Part shown: piece after piece, positions 8,196-16,072 of the stretch
Position numbering within the stretch: the stretch's first letter is position 1
Layout: each line of letters begins with the position of its first letter
NCBI GenBank assembly: GCA_965652975.1
Contig: CBFGYO010000004.1
Span: forward strand, 1 to 55,955
Origin: CADEDV01 sp036374495
Lineage (GTDB): Bacteria; Bacteroidota; Bacteroidia; Chitinophagales; Chitinophagaceae
Reading direction: 5' to 3'
Length of the DNA: 55,955 nt
The notes under the pieces: generated by a model
The model's database searches: none
What the model saw: the letters and a program-made list of their open reading frames with translations, nothing else
What the model was told of the DNA's origin: nothing
Made by a program: the position numbers and the translations under genes

Positions 8196-9977
8196 ATGAG
8201 AAAATTACTGGCTGCCATCTCCCTTTGTTGGGCCTGTAGTACTGCATTCCCACAGGCGCAACCTGCCGTTATCGACTCGATGAAGGCCAAAATAGCCAAA
8301 GCAAGTTCAGATGAAGAAAGAGTGGAATTGCTGGGCAGTCTTTCTAAAACATTAATGAATGTAAACCTGCCGGAAGCAGATAAGTATGGCACCGAGATGA
8401 GCCGTATTGCCGAACAATCGCGCGATCGTAAGCTGATGGTGAAGGCTCTCCTTGCAAACGGTGAACGTTACTCGTACCTATCCGGTAGACAGGATAATAT
8501 TGAAAAAGCAGTCGGCTATTATAAGCAAGCCCTCGACATGGCCCGACAGAACGATCTTGACGAATTGATGGTAAGCGCCTACCTATTCCTTTCAGAGGTT
8601 CACCGGTACATTCCTGATCCTGAAAAAGCGCTTACTTATAGTAATGAAGCTTTTTCTTACGCCGGACTGATGAAGAACGATAGCATGCTTGCAAAAGTTT
8701 ATTTTGAATTAGGATCTGTATACCTCGTAAAAAGTGAAAAACTTCTTTCATTACGTAACTATTTGTCGGGTTTGCGACTGGCTGAGGAACTTGACTATCC
8801 GCAATTACTACGGACAGGTTATAGCAGGCTGTCATTGTTCTACTCAGGATTGGAAGATTATGATAAGGCAATTGACTACCAGGTAAAAGCTTTGAATGAG
8901 CTTGACCGGATCAAAACCGGGCAAACCGCTTATAACAGGGTGGTGGACATCAACAGGATCGGTGAATTGTATAGCGCGAAGAAGAATTTTGAAATGGCTA
9001 TGTATTATTATGAGCGTTCGCTGGCTATGGCTGATTCTCTAAAATATGGTCCAATAAAAGTGCTTGCGTACCGAAGTATAGTTAGTAATTACCTGGCATC
9101 AGATCAACCGCAGAAAGCATTGAATTATTTCAATGATCACCCGCAGCTCAAACAATTCCTGCAGAGCGTCAACTTCGGACATTTTGTTGATCAGTCATAT
9201 GGGTACATTTATTATCGCCTGGGAAAATATGATTCCGCAAAATATTACTATAGCAGGGTAGCGCCGTTTTTTGAAAAATCAGTCAATTCGAGCAACCAGT
9301 ATTCTTATTATTACCAGTTAGGATTATTGCATCGCAAGACAAATGAATACGATACAGCTATTGCATATTTTATCAAAGCACAACATATTGCCCGGCAAAT
9401 TGGTAATCTCGACCACTTGAGCGGCGTGTCTATCCAGTTGGATTCGTTGTACGAAGCGAAAGGGGATTACAAGCAGGCTTTATATTTTAATGTATTGCAT
9501 AACCAGTACAAGGACAGCATTGAGAGTAAAGGAAAGGAAAAGGATTTCATGCAGGCGGAAGCGGCGGATGAACAACAGCGGCAGGCCAGGAGAGTGCGTG
9601 AACTGGAAGAAAAGAAAAGACGAAGAAACAATATTCAGTACCTGGGTATCACTATTGGCATTGCAGCATTGTTTATAGCACTGGTGGTACTTGGTATGTT
9701 TAAAGTATCGGCGACAACAATCAAGATGATCGGTTTTTTTGCTTTTATCATGTTCTTTGAGTTCATTTTTCTCATTTTTAAGAAGAATATCTATTCAATA
9801 ACGAAGGGTGAACCCCTTCTTGACCTTTTATTTATGATTGGCCTCGCTGCCTTATTGTTGCCACTGCACCACTGGCTGGAGGAGAAGGCCATCCATTATC
9901 TTACCTCGCACAACCGGCTAACCGCTGCTGGCGGCCATTTGAAAATGAAATTTTTCAGGCGCAAGGCGGGTGAGTAA
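8196..9977 (+). CDS. TPR sensor-like protein with unusual C-terminal membrane module
   Basis: A 593-residue protein with a signal peptide (about 1-20, ending TAFPQAQP). A long run of TPR repeats covers about 30-430, with repeated motifs such as AVGYYKQALDMA, AIDYQVKALNEL and AIAYFIKAQHIA. A charged coiled-coil follows at about 445-480 (EQQRQARRVRELEEKKRRR). The C-terminus has three hydrophobic segments near 485-505, 510-530 and 543-560, then a basic tail. TPR plus coiled coil plus TM is the usual architecture of Bacteroidota TPR histidine kinases. Here the kinase is absent and a short multi-TM module takes its place. I do not recognise that module. The protein probably senses or scaffolds in the periplasm; function unknown. 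Confidence 0.88.
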   Translation: MRKLLAAISLCWACSTAFPQAQPAVIDSMKAKIAKASSDEERVELLGSLSKTLMNVNLPEADKYGTEMSRIAEQSRDRKLMVKALLANGERYSYLSGRQDNIEKAVGYYKQALDMARQNDLDELMVSAYLFLSEVHRYIPDPEKALTYSNEAFSYAGLMKNDSMLAKVYFELGSVYLVKSEKLLSLRNYLSGLRLAEELDYPQLLRTGYSRLSLFYSGLEDYDKAIDYQVKALNELDRIKTGQTAYNRVVDINRIGELYSAKKNFEMAMYYYERSLAMADSLKYGPIKVLAYRSIVSNYLASDQPQKALNYFNDHPQLKQFLQSVNFGHFVDQSYGYIYYRLGKYDSAKYYYSRVAPFFEKSVNSSNQYSYYYQLGLLHRKTNEYDTAIAYFIKAQHIARQIGNLDHLSGVSIQLDSLYEAKGDYKQALYFNVLHNQYKDSIESKGKEKDFMQAEAADEQQRQARRVRELEEKKRRRNNIQYLGITIGIAALFIALVVLGMFKVSATTIKMIGFFAFIMFFEFIFLIFKKNIYSITKGEPLLDLLFMIGLAALLLPLHHWLEEKAIHYLTSHNRLTAAGGHLKMKFFRRKAGE

Positions 9978-10010
9978 CTGGATCGTACCTTTGCTGCAAA
10001 ACAAATAAGC

Positions 10011-10616
10011 TTGATAGTAATCGATAATATATTAGTGAGTGATGATGTTGTTGAAAAGCAATTTGTATGTGATTTGAGCAAATGCAAGGGTGGGTGTTGC
10101 GAAGAAGGTGATGCCGGCGCCCCACTGGAAAATGATGAGCTGGATATCATCGTGGAGCTGGCCGACAAGGTGCAGGCCTACCTCACCCCGCAGGCAATCG
10201 CAGAAATAAAAAAGAAAGGAAAATACGTGTATCATCGCGAGTTTGGATGGGTAACGCCCACAATTGGAAGTGATCACGGAATTTGTGTGTATGGAAAACG
10301 TGACGATAAAGGAGTGATCAGGTGCGCCTTTGAACAGGCATATAATGACGGTGTAATTAGCTGGAAGAAGCCAATCAGTTGCCATCTATATCCGGTAATA
10401 GCAAAAAAAGGTAAGCATGGCGATTACGACCGTGTAAATTATGAACCCCGCGAAAAACTCTGCAACCCCGCTTGTGCCCTGGGTAAGAAATTGCAAGTGC
10501 CTACTTACCAGTTTCTCAAAGAGCCATTGATTAGAAAATACGGTGAAAGCTTTTATGAAGCCCTGGACAATGTAGCAAAGGAATTTTACGAAGTGAAAGG
10601 TGAGATAAAAAAATAG
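10011..10616 (+). CDS. DUF3109 family cysteine-rich protein
   Basis: A 201-residue cytoplasmic protein. Cysteines fall in groups: CDLSKCKGGCCEEG near the start, a lone Cys in GICVYG, others in IRCAFEQ and ISCHLYP, and CNPACALG near residue 155. The pattern resembles YkgJ/DUF3109 proteins, which are predicted to hold zinc or an iron-sulfur cluster; the biochemical role is unknown. The start is TTG 10011, which preserves the family N-terminus (hydrophobic strand, then EKxFVCDLSKCKG). TACCTTTG at 9986-9993 could be a -7 box, without a good -33. It ends 5 bases before lutB, so the two are probably cotranslated. Confidence 0.87.
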   Translation: MIVIDNILVSDDVVEKQFVCDLSKCKGGCCEEGDAGAPLENDELDIIVELADKVQAYLTPQAIAEIKKKGKYVYHREFGWVTPTIGSDHGICVYGKRDDKGVIRCAFEQAYNDGVISWKKPISCHLYPVIAKKGKHGDYDRVNYEPREKLCNPACALGKKLQVPTYQFLKEPLIRKYGESFYEALDNVAKEFYEVKGEIKK

Positions 10617-10621
10617 ATTGT

Positions 10622-12001
10622 ATGAAAGAAATCGCGTCGGATTTTATTACTAAAAGTTCAACCAAGGCAGCGGATAAAGATCACCGTCGTAAGATCAATT
10701 TCAATATTGGCAAGTACAATGCAGTGGTGCCCCAGGGAAAGGAACAATTTGCTGATGTAAACCTTGCGCGAGAAAGGGCTAAGAATATTAAATGGAAAGC
10801 AATAGAAACGCTGGACAAGCAGTTGGAAGAATTTGAAAAAGTGATCATTCGCAGGGGCGCAAAAGTAATATGGGCAGAAGACGCACAACAGGCACTCGAT
10901 GCGATTCAAAAGATTTGTGAAGAAAAGAAATGCAAAACGCTGGTTAAAAGCAAGAGCATGGTGACAGAGGAGATCCACCTCAATGATTTTCTCGAAAAGC
11001 AAGGAATTGAAAGTGTAGAAACAGACCTCGGTGAATACATACAGCAACTTGATGGAGAACCTCCGTATCATATTGTAACTCCGGCAATGCATAAAAGCAA
11101 GGAAGATGTAGCGAGGTTGTTTGCCGAAAAACTAGGAACTGATCCAAATGCAACGCCGGAGCAGCTTACACTAATAGCCAGGGCAAAGCTTCGTGAGAAG
11201 TATATCCAGGCAGAAGTGGGTGTTACAGGCGCAAATTTTATTATAGCTGATATCGGGGGCATTGCTATCACTGAAAATGAAGGCAACGCCCGCTTAAGCT
11301 GTGCGTGGCCAAAAACGCATATAGTAATTGCGGGAATTGAAAAGATCATTCCATCAATGACCGACCTGGCCCTGTTCTGGCCCTTACTGGCAACTTTTGG
11401 AACCGGGCAGCGTGTAACTGTGTACAATTCGATTGTTACCGGTCCGAGGCAAAACAATGAAACTGATGGTCCGAATGATATGTATGTGATACTGCTGGAC
11501 AATGGCCGTACAAATATTCTTGCAAATGAAAAACAGCGCGAAAGCCTTTATTGCATCCGCTGTGGAGCCTGCCTGAATGCATGCCCTGTTTATAAAAATA
11601 TCGGTGGACATGCTTATGGAGCTACTTACAGTGGCCCTATCGGATCGGTGATTACTCCGCATCTGAAGAATATGGATGAATGGAAACACCTGAGCTATGC
11701 ATCTTCACTTTGTGGCAATTGCACAGAGGTTTGTGCTGTGAAGATCAACCTGCATGAATTATTGCTTGAAAACAGGCATGAAGCTGTTGACGAAGGGCAT
11801 AGTTCCTTTGCTGAACGCACTGCCTGGAAAATGTGGAAACAGGGAATGCTTCGCCGTAAATGGATGAACATGGCTAACGGGTCGATTAAAAACTGGGTAG
11901 TAAACAGCCTGGTAAAGGGTTGGAAAGAACATCGGGGTGATATGAAATTTCCCCAGAAATCATTCAACCAGTTGTGGAAAGACAAATACGGTGACAGATA
12001 A
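10622..12001 (+). CDS. lutB: LutB-type iron-sulfur lactate utilisation protein
   Basis: A 459-residue protein with an N-terminal LUD domain (about 60-290) and a C-terminal ferredoxin-like region. Two 4Fe-4S motifs are visible: C311-C314-C317-C321 (CIRCGACLNACP) and C364-C367-C371 (CGNCTEVC). LutB works with LutA and LutC in NAD-independent L-lactate oxidation, passing electrons towards the quinone pool. Here lutB is preceded by the DUF3109 gene and overlaps the next gene by 11 bases. No lutA is in the window, and the lutC-like gene lies 30 kb away behind ftsH. The family is certain; the substrate could be lactate or another hydroxy acid. Confidence 0.92.
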   Translation: MKEIASDFITKSSTKAADKDHRRKINFNIGKYNAVVPQGKEQFADVNLARERAKNIKWKAIETLDKQLEEFEKVIIRRGAKVIWAEDAQQALDAIQKICEEKKCKTLVKSKSMVTEEIHLNDFLEKQGIESVETDLGEYIQQLDGEPPYHIVTPAMHKSKEDVARLFAEKLGTDPNATPEQLTLIARAKLREKYIQAEVGVTGANFIIADIGGIAITENEGNARLSCAWPKTHIVIAGIEKIIPSMTDLALFWPLLATFGTGQRVTVYNSIVTGPRQNNETDGPNDMYVILLDNGRTNILANEKQRESLYCIRCGACLNACPVYKNIGGHAYGATYSGPIGSVITPHLKNMDEWKHLSYASSLCGNCTEVCAVKINLHELLLENRHEAVDEGHSSFAERTAWKMWKQGMLRRKWMNMANGSIKNWVVNSLVKGWKEHRGDMKFPQKSFNQLWKDKYGDR

Positions 12002-13313
12002 TTATCTTCATCCTGTGATCTTACTCGCGCATACAATTACCAATCGCTTAAAGTATATAGCTGAAATAATTGGACAGCACGCAACGGGGCAATCATTTAT
12101 TCTTACAACAAACCAGGAGGAATTTGCGACTTACCGGGGAGCAAAGATCAATTACACAAACACGCGACTCTCGCCCACCGAATGCTGGATTGTACCACAT
12201 GCACTTTTATTTGAACATGGAATAAGCCAGCAACACACTGCGTTGTCGTCACAGAATGAGTTGAAAATACTTTTTGTAACAGATGGCGATTTACCTTTCG
12301 ACATTTTTGCCGCATCCTTTTACCTGCTTAGCAGGTATGAAGAATATCTGCCGTATCAAAAGGATATGTATGGCAGGTACGCGCATGATCAGTCGTTGGC
12401 ATACACAGGCGGATTTCTGCATGAGCCATTGGTGAATAAATGGATTTTATCCTTAAAGCAGGTATTGAATAATAAATTTCCGAATACTGCAGTTGAACCG
12501 ATCACCCCTTTCCGCTTTGTACCAACCTATGATATTGATGAGGCATTTTCATATAAGCATAAAAACCTGGTGCGGGTGGCAGGTGCTATTACAAGGGATG
12601 TTTTGAAAGGAAATTTCTCCCGGATATCTGAACGCCAACAGGTGCTCGCCGGCAAGCTCAGGGATCCATACGAAGCATATGAATGGATGGATGCACTTCA
12701 TGAGCAGTATCAACTTCAACCCCATTATTTTTTCCTGGTAGCGGCCAAGACCCTGAAATATGATCGCAACACGCTGCCCGGTGAACCCGCGATGCAGGCA
12801 TTAGTAAAGCAACACGGTCACAAATACACTATTGGCATACATCCTTCCTGGCAAAGTGGTGATAATAGCAAACTGTTAGCGCAGGAGATAAAAGTATTGG
12901 AAAAAATTTCAGGCAAAAAAATAACGACATCCCGCCAGCATTATATCAGGTTTTCCCTGCCACACACCTATCGATTGCTAATTGAAGCGGGAATTCGGGA
13001 AGATTATTCAATGGGCTATGGCAGTATAAATGGTTTCAGGGCATCCTTTGCCTCACCGTTTTACTGGTACGATTTGTTGAAGGAAGTAAAAACAGACTTG
13101 TTATTACATCCATTTTGCTATATGGAAGCCAATTCTTTTTTTGAACAAAAGTATTCGGCGCAGCAGGCTTTGGATGAAATGCGACATTACTACAAAGAGG
13201 TAAAAGCTGTCGGTGGTCAATTGATCACCATTTGGCACAATAGCTTTTTGGGAACAGGAAAACTTTATAAGGGGTGGCGGGAAATCTATCAAAAATTCTT
13301 AGAACAAATGTGA
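11991..13313 (+). CDS. Polysaccharide-deacetylase-like protein (DUF7033-type N-terminus)
   Basis: A 440-residue protein starting at GTG 11991, inside the last codons of lutB (11-base overlap), so it is translationally coupled. It has no signal peptide. The first 150 residues resemble the uncharacterised DUF7033 region that precedes NodB-like deacetylase domains in Bacteroidota. From about 180 on, deacetylase-like motifs appear: PTYDIDEAFSYKH (a metal-binding Asp pair in place of TFDD), YTIGIHPSW (equivalent of the H-x-S/T motif), and a late IWHNSF. It may act on a cell-surface glycan, but the pairing with lutB is unexplained. Its last codons lie inside an octamer inverted repeat. Confidence 0.8.
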   Translation: MTDNYLHPVILLAHTITNRLKYIAEIIGQHATGQSFILTTNQEEFATYRGAKINYTNTRLSPTECWIVPHALLFEHGISQQHTALSSQNELKILFVTDGDLPFDIFAASFYLLSRYEEYLPYQKDMYGRYAHDQSLAYTGGFLHEPLVNKWILSLKQVLNNKFPNTAVEPITPFRFVPTYDIDEAFSYKHKNLVRVAGAITRDVLKGNFSRISERQQVLAGKLRDPYEAYEWMDALHEQYQLQPHYFFLVAAKTLKYDRNTLPGEPAMQALVKQHGHKYTIGIHPSWQSGDNSKLLAQEIKVLEKISGKKITTSRQHYIRFSLPHTYRLLIEAGIREDYSMGYGSINGFRASFASPFYWYDLLKEVKTDLLLHPFCYMEANSFFEQKYSAQQALDEMRHYYKEVKAVGGQLITIWHNSFLGTGKLYKGWREIYQKFLEQM

Positions 13314-13398
13314 AAATGTGAAAATATGGAAATGTGTAAATGAGCCGAACATTTTTTATTTGCGAATTGTCATTTTCACATCTCCACATTTCCACATT
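13306..13398. repeat. AAAATGTG octamer inverted repeat
   Basis: The left arm 13306-13342 is built of octamers near AAAATGTG (AAAATGTG, AAAATATG, GAAATGTG). The right arm 13370-13398 is its approximate complement (words such as CCACATTT and CATTTTCA). It spans the stop codon of the deacetylase-like gene and ends 3 bases before the stop codon of the convergent DMT gene. Probably a bidirectional terminator. It has the same design as the heptamer hairpins but uses another word. Confidence 0.75.
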
Positions 13399-13400
13399 AA

Positions 13401-14426
13401 TTAGACTCCTTCCGTCTCCGGTTGTTCACGCGGAGGAGAGGTTTTAAAAGCCTTATTAACGAGGTATACTCCAAGTAGTGTAACAGCGCCCCCGACGGTG
13501 ATGAAGATGGTAAGTTTTTCTCCAAAGATCAGTGCACCCATCAATACAGCTACTACAGGATTTATATACGCATAGATCGAAGCCTGCTCGGTAGGTAGGT
13601 GCTGCAATGCGTACAGGTATGCTACAAAAGCAATCAGTGATCCAAACACAACAAGATAAACGATGGCTGTCCACGATTGCCACGGAATTTCAGCAAACGG
13701 AAGAAAGCTATTGATTGTAGGAGAGTGCATTGATTTGGTGAGGATCAATAAGCTTACACCTGAAATCAACATTTGTAAACCCAGGCTGAAGTATGGATTG
13801 AAGTGTGCCGCCTGTTTTTTTGTGTACAAAGTGGCAAATGCCCACGTCCATGTCGCAATAAGTGACAAAAGAATTCCGAATCGGAAATCGGGGATCAGGA
13901 AATCATGCAGGTGTTCATAAAAAATAATGCAAACGCCACCAAAGCCGAGCAATAAACCAATAATTGCTTTTCGGGGTATTCCTTCTTTCGAAACAAATAG
14001 TCCGATGATCACCAGCCATAGCGGGAATATCGCACCCATTATCGACCCTAATCCTGCTGAAATATATTGTACGCCCCATGTGCTAAGGCCATTGCTCATT
14101 ATAAAATTGAGAAAGCTTAGCACCAGTATGGGAATCCATTCCTTACCTCTCGGTAGTTTAAACCCTTTTATGAGAAAGAACCCTACATACAATACGCCTG
14201 CGAATATCTGGCGTATACCTGCCATTTGTAATGCGGGCATGTAACGTACACCTTCTTTGGAAGCAATCCAGGTAGTGCCCCAGAAAAAGCAAACAAGCGA
14301 TAATGCAAAAAACGCTTTAGATCTTTTACCCTTTTTATGTATGGTAAGCGGGTTGAATACCGCCAGTTTCTTTAATGAATCCGCTGATGATTGTATAATG
14401 CTTTTATGAAAGTCGAAAAAATTCAT
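13401..14426 (-). CDS. EamA-family (DMT superfamily) transporter
   Basis: A 341-residue inner-membrane permease with about ten hydrophobic segments arranged as two EamA repeats (about 38-165 and 190-325). The motif FFWGTTWIASKEGVRYMP near residue 48 is typical of the first repeat; PVVAVLMGALIFGEKLT is typical of the second. Such carriers move amino acids, nucleosides or other metabolites outward; the substrate cannot be predicted. A 35-residue basic N-terminal extension precedes TM1. The ATG directly abuts the purH stop codon (TAG then ATG, no gap), so it is coupled to purine synthesis at least at the level of expression. Confidence 0.88.
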   Translation of the reverse strand: MNFFDFHKSIIQSSADSLKKLAVFNPLTIHKKGKRSKAFFALSLVCFFWGTTWIASKEGVRYMPALQMAGIRQIFAGVLYVGFFLIKGFKLPRGKEWIPILVLSFLNFIMSNGLSTWGVQYISAGLGSIMGAIFPLWLVIIGLFVSKEGIPRKAIIGLLLGFGGVCIIFYEHLHDFLIPDFRFGILLSLIATWTWAFATLYTKKQAAHFNPYFSLGLQMLISGVSLLILTKSMHSPTINSFLPFAEIPWQSWTAIVYLVVFGSLIAFVAYLYALQHLPTEQASIYAYINPVVAVLMGALIFGEKLTIFITVGGAVTLLGVYLVNKAFKTSPPREQPETEGV

Positions 14427-15968
14427 CTAATGTTTAAAATGTCTCATGCCAGTCAGTACCATTGCCAGTCCATTGCTCCTGCAATATTCAATGGAGTCGT
14501 TGTCTCTTATGGATCCACCCGGTTGTATAAACGCCGTTATTCCTGCCTCGTGTCCCATTTTCACACAATCATTGAATGGAAAAAAGGCATCACTTGCCAT
14601 TACCGCACCGCGGAGATCAAATTGAAACTGCTTTGCTTTTTCAACTGCCTGCCGCAATGAATCGATACGGCTCGTTTGCCCGCAACCTTTGCCGATAAGC
14701 TGCCTGTTTTTTACCAACGCTATTGCGTTTGATTTTAAGTGCTTGCATACCAGGTTGGCAAAAACCAGGTCTTCCTTTTCGGCAATATTGGTTTCTCGCC
14801 CACCTGTTTCATTCCACTCGCCATAGTTTCCCTGGTCGGTTTGTTGTATCAATACACCATCGAGCACTGACTTATATTGCTCTTTTTTTACAGGAAGTGC
14901 TTTTATTTCGAGTAAGATCCGGTTCTTTTTGGAACGCAGTGTCACCAACGCATCTTCATCAAAAGCCGGTGCAATCAGTACTTCAAAGAATATTTCATTG
15001 ATAGCGATAGCAGTGCTTTTATCAATCATTTCGTTTGTCACCAATACCCCACCAAAAGCACTTTCGGGATCGCCGCCAAGTGCAGCATCCCAACTTTCCT
15101 TCACCGAAGCCCGCTGAGCGATGCCACATACATTGGTATGTTTGATAATTGCAAAAGTGCTTTGCTGTCCGCTATCAACAGCTTTTTCGGTTCTTGGAAA
15201 TTCACTTATAAGTTCAATGGCAGCACCCACATCCACGAGGTTGTTATAGGAGAGTTCTTTTCCATGAAGCTGGGCAAATAGTTTTGAAAGGTCTCCATAA
15301 AACACCGCCGACTGGTGTGGGTTTTCACCATATCGCATTGCTTTAGGTCCGGGAATTGACTCCAGGAAGTAAGGTGCCTCTGAAGGATTGAAGTATTTAG
15401 CGATAGCAACGTCATAATGAGCGACGATCTCAAATGCTTTTGCTGCGAATTCCTTTCGTTGTTGAAGAGAAGTTTCGCCATTTTGCGTTTTTAAAATCAA
15501 CTCGAGTGCTGAGTAATCTTTTTTAGCGGCTATTACTAGTACATCTTTGAAATTTTTTGCTGCGCCCCTGATCATGGACGGTCCGCCAATGTCGATTTTT
15601 TCGATTATCGCCTTTTCTTCGTTTGTGGTTGCAAGTGTTTCTTCAAACGGGTACAGATCTACTATCACCAGGTCAATCGGCGGAATACTGTATTGTGTCA
15701 TCTCCTGCACATCTGTTTCATGATCGCGACGCCCAAGAATTCCGCCAAATACCGAAGGATGCAATGTTTTTACCCTGCCACCGAGGATAGAAGGATAGCT
15801 GGTGAGATTTTCAACCGGAACCACATCAATGCCTGCTTTTTCAATGAATTGCTGTGTACCGCCTGTTGAATAAATGGTGACACCCAGCTCCGAGAGCAGC
15901 CTCACAATAGGCTCAAGTCCGTCTTTATAAAATACCGATATAAGTGCAGATTGAATTTTCTTATTCAT
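14427..15968 (-). CDS. purH: Bifunctional AICAR transformylase/IMP cyclohydrolase PurH
   Basis: A 513-residue enzyme for the last two steps of IMP synthesis. The N-terminal MGS-like cyclohydrolase domain (about 1-190) contains STGGTQQFIEKAG and GGRVKTLHPSVFGGIL. The C-terminal transformylase domain contains MRYGENPHQSA, KHTNVCG and the ending FIQPGGSIRDNDSIEYC. The start chosen is ATG 15968, giving MNKKIQSALISV at the family N-terminus. An in-frame ATG 48 bases upstream would add 16 residues unlike the family. A good promoter match lies at 16043-16072, inside the 3' end of comEC. The DMT permease gene follows with no gap. Confidence 0.97.
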   Translation of the reverse strand: MNKKIQSALISVFYKDGLEPIVRLLSELGVTIYSTGGTQQFIEKAGIDVVPVENLTSYPSILGGRVKTLHPSVFGGILGRRDHETDVQEMTQYSIPPIDLVIVDLYPFEETLATTNEEKAIIEKIDIGGPSMIRGAAKNFKDVLVIAAKKDYSALELILKTQNGETSLQQRKEFAAKAFEIVAHYDVAIAKYFNPSEAPYFLESIPGPKAMRYGENPHQSAVFYGDLSKLFAQLHGKELSYNNLVDVGAAIELISEFPRTEKAVDSGQQSTFAIIKHTNVCGIAQRASVKESWDAALGGDPESAFGGVLVTNEMIDKSTAIAINEIFFEVLIAPAFDEDALVTLRSKKNRILLEIKALPVKKEQYKSVLDGVLIQQTDQGNYGEWNETGGRETNIAEKEDLVFANLVCKHLKSNAIALVKNRQLIGKGCGQTSRIDSLRQAVEKAKQFQFDLRGAVMASDAFFPFNDCVKMGHEAGITAFIQPGGSIRDNDSIEYCRSNGLAMVLTGMRHFKH

Positions 15969-16042
15969 GATTACAGATTGATAAAAAGAAAGGCTAACGG
16001 GAAGTTCCTGGCACATTTTCGTAAGCCTGCTGTATTAAAGCG

Positions 16043-16072
16043 CAAAGGTACGCTACCGAAGGGTCATCACAA
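16043..16072 (-). promoter_or_regulatory. Candidate purH promoter within comEC
   Basis: On the minus strand TTG (16072-16070), 19 bases, then TACCTTTG (16050-16043), a full match to TTG-N17-23-TAnnTTTG. It lies 75 bases before the purH start and overlaps the last codons of comEC. It could make purH independent of the DinB-comEC transcript. Confidence 0.58.
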
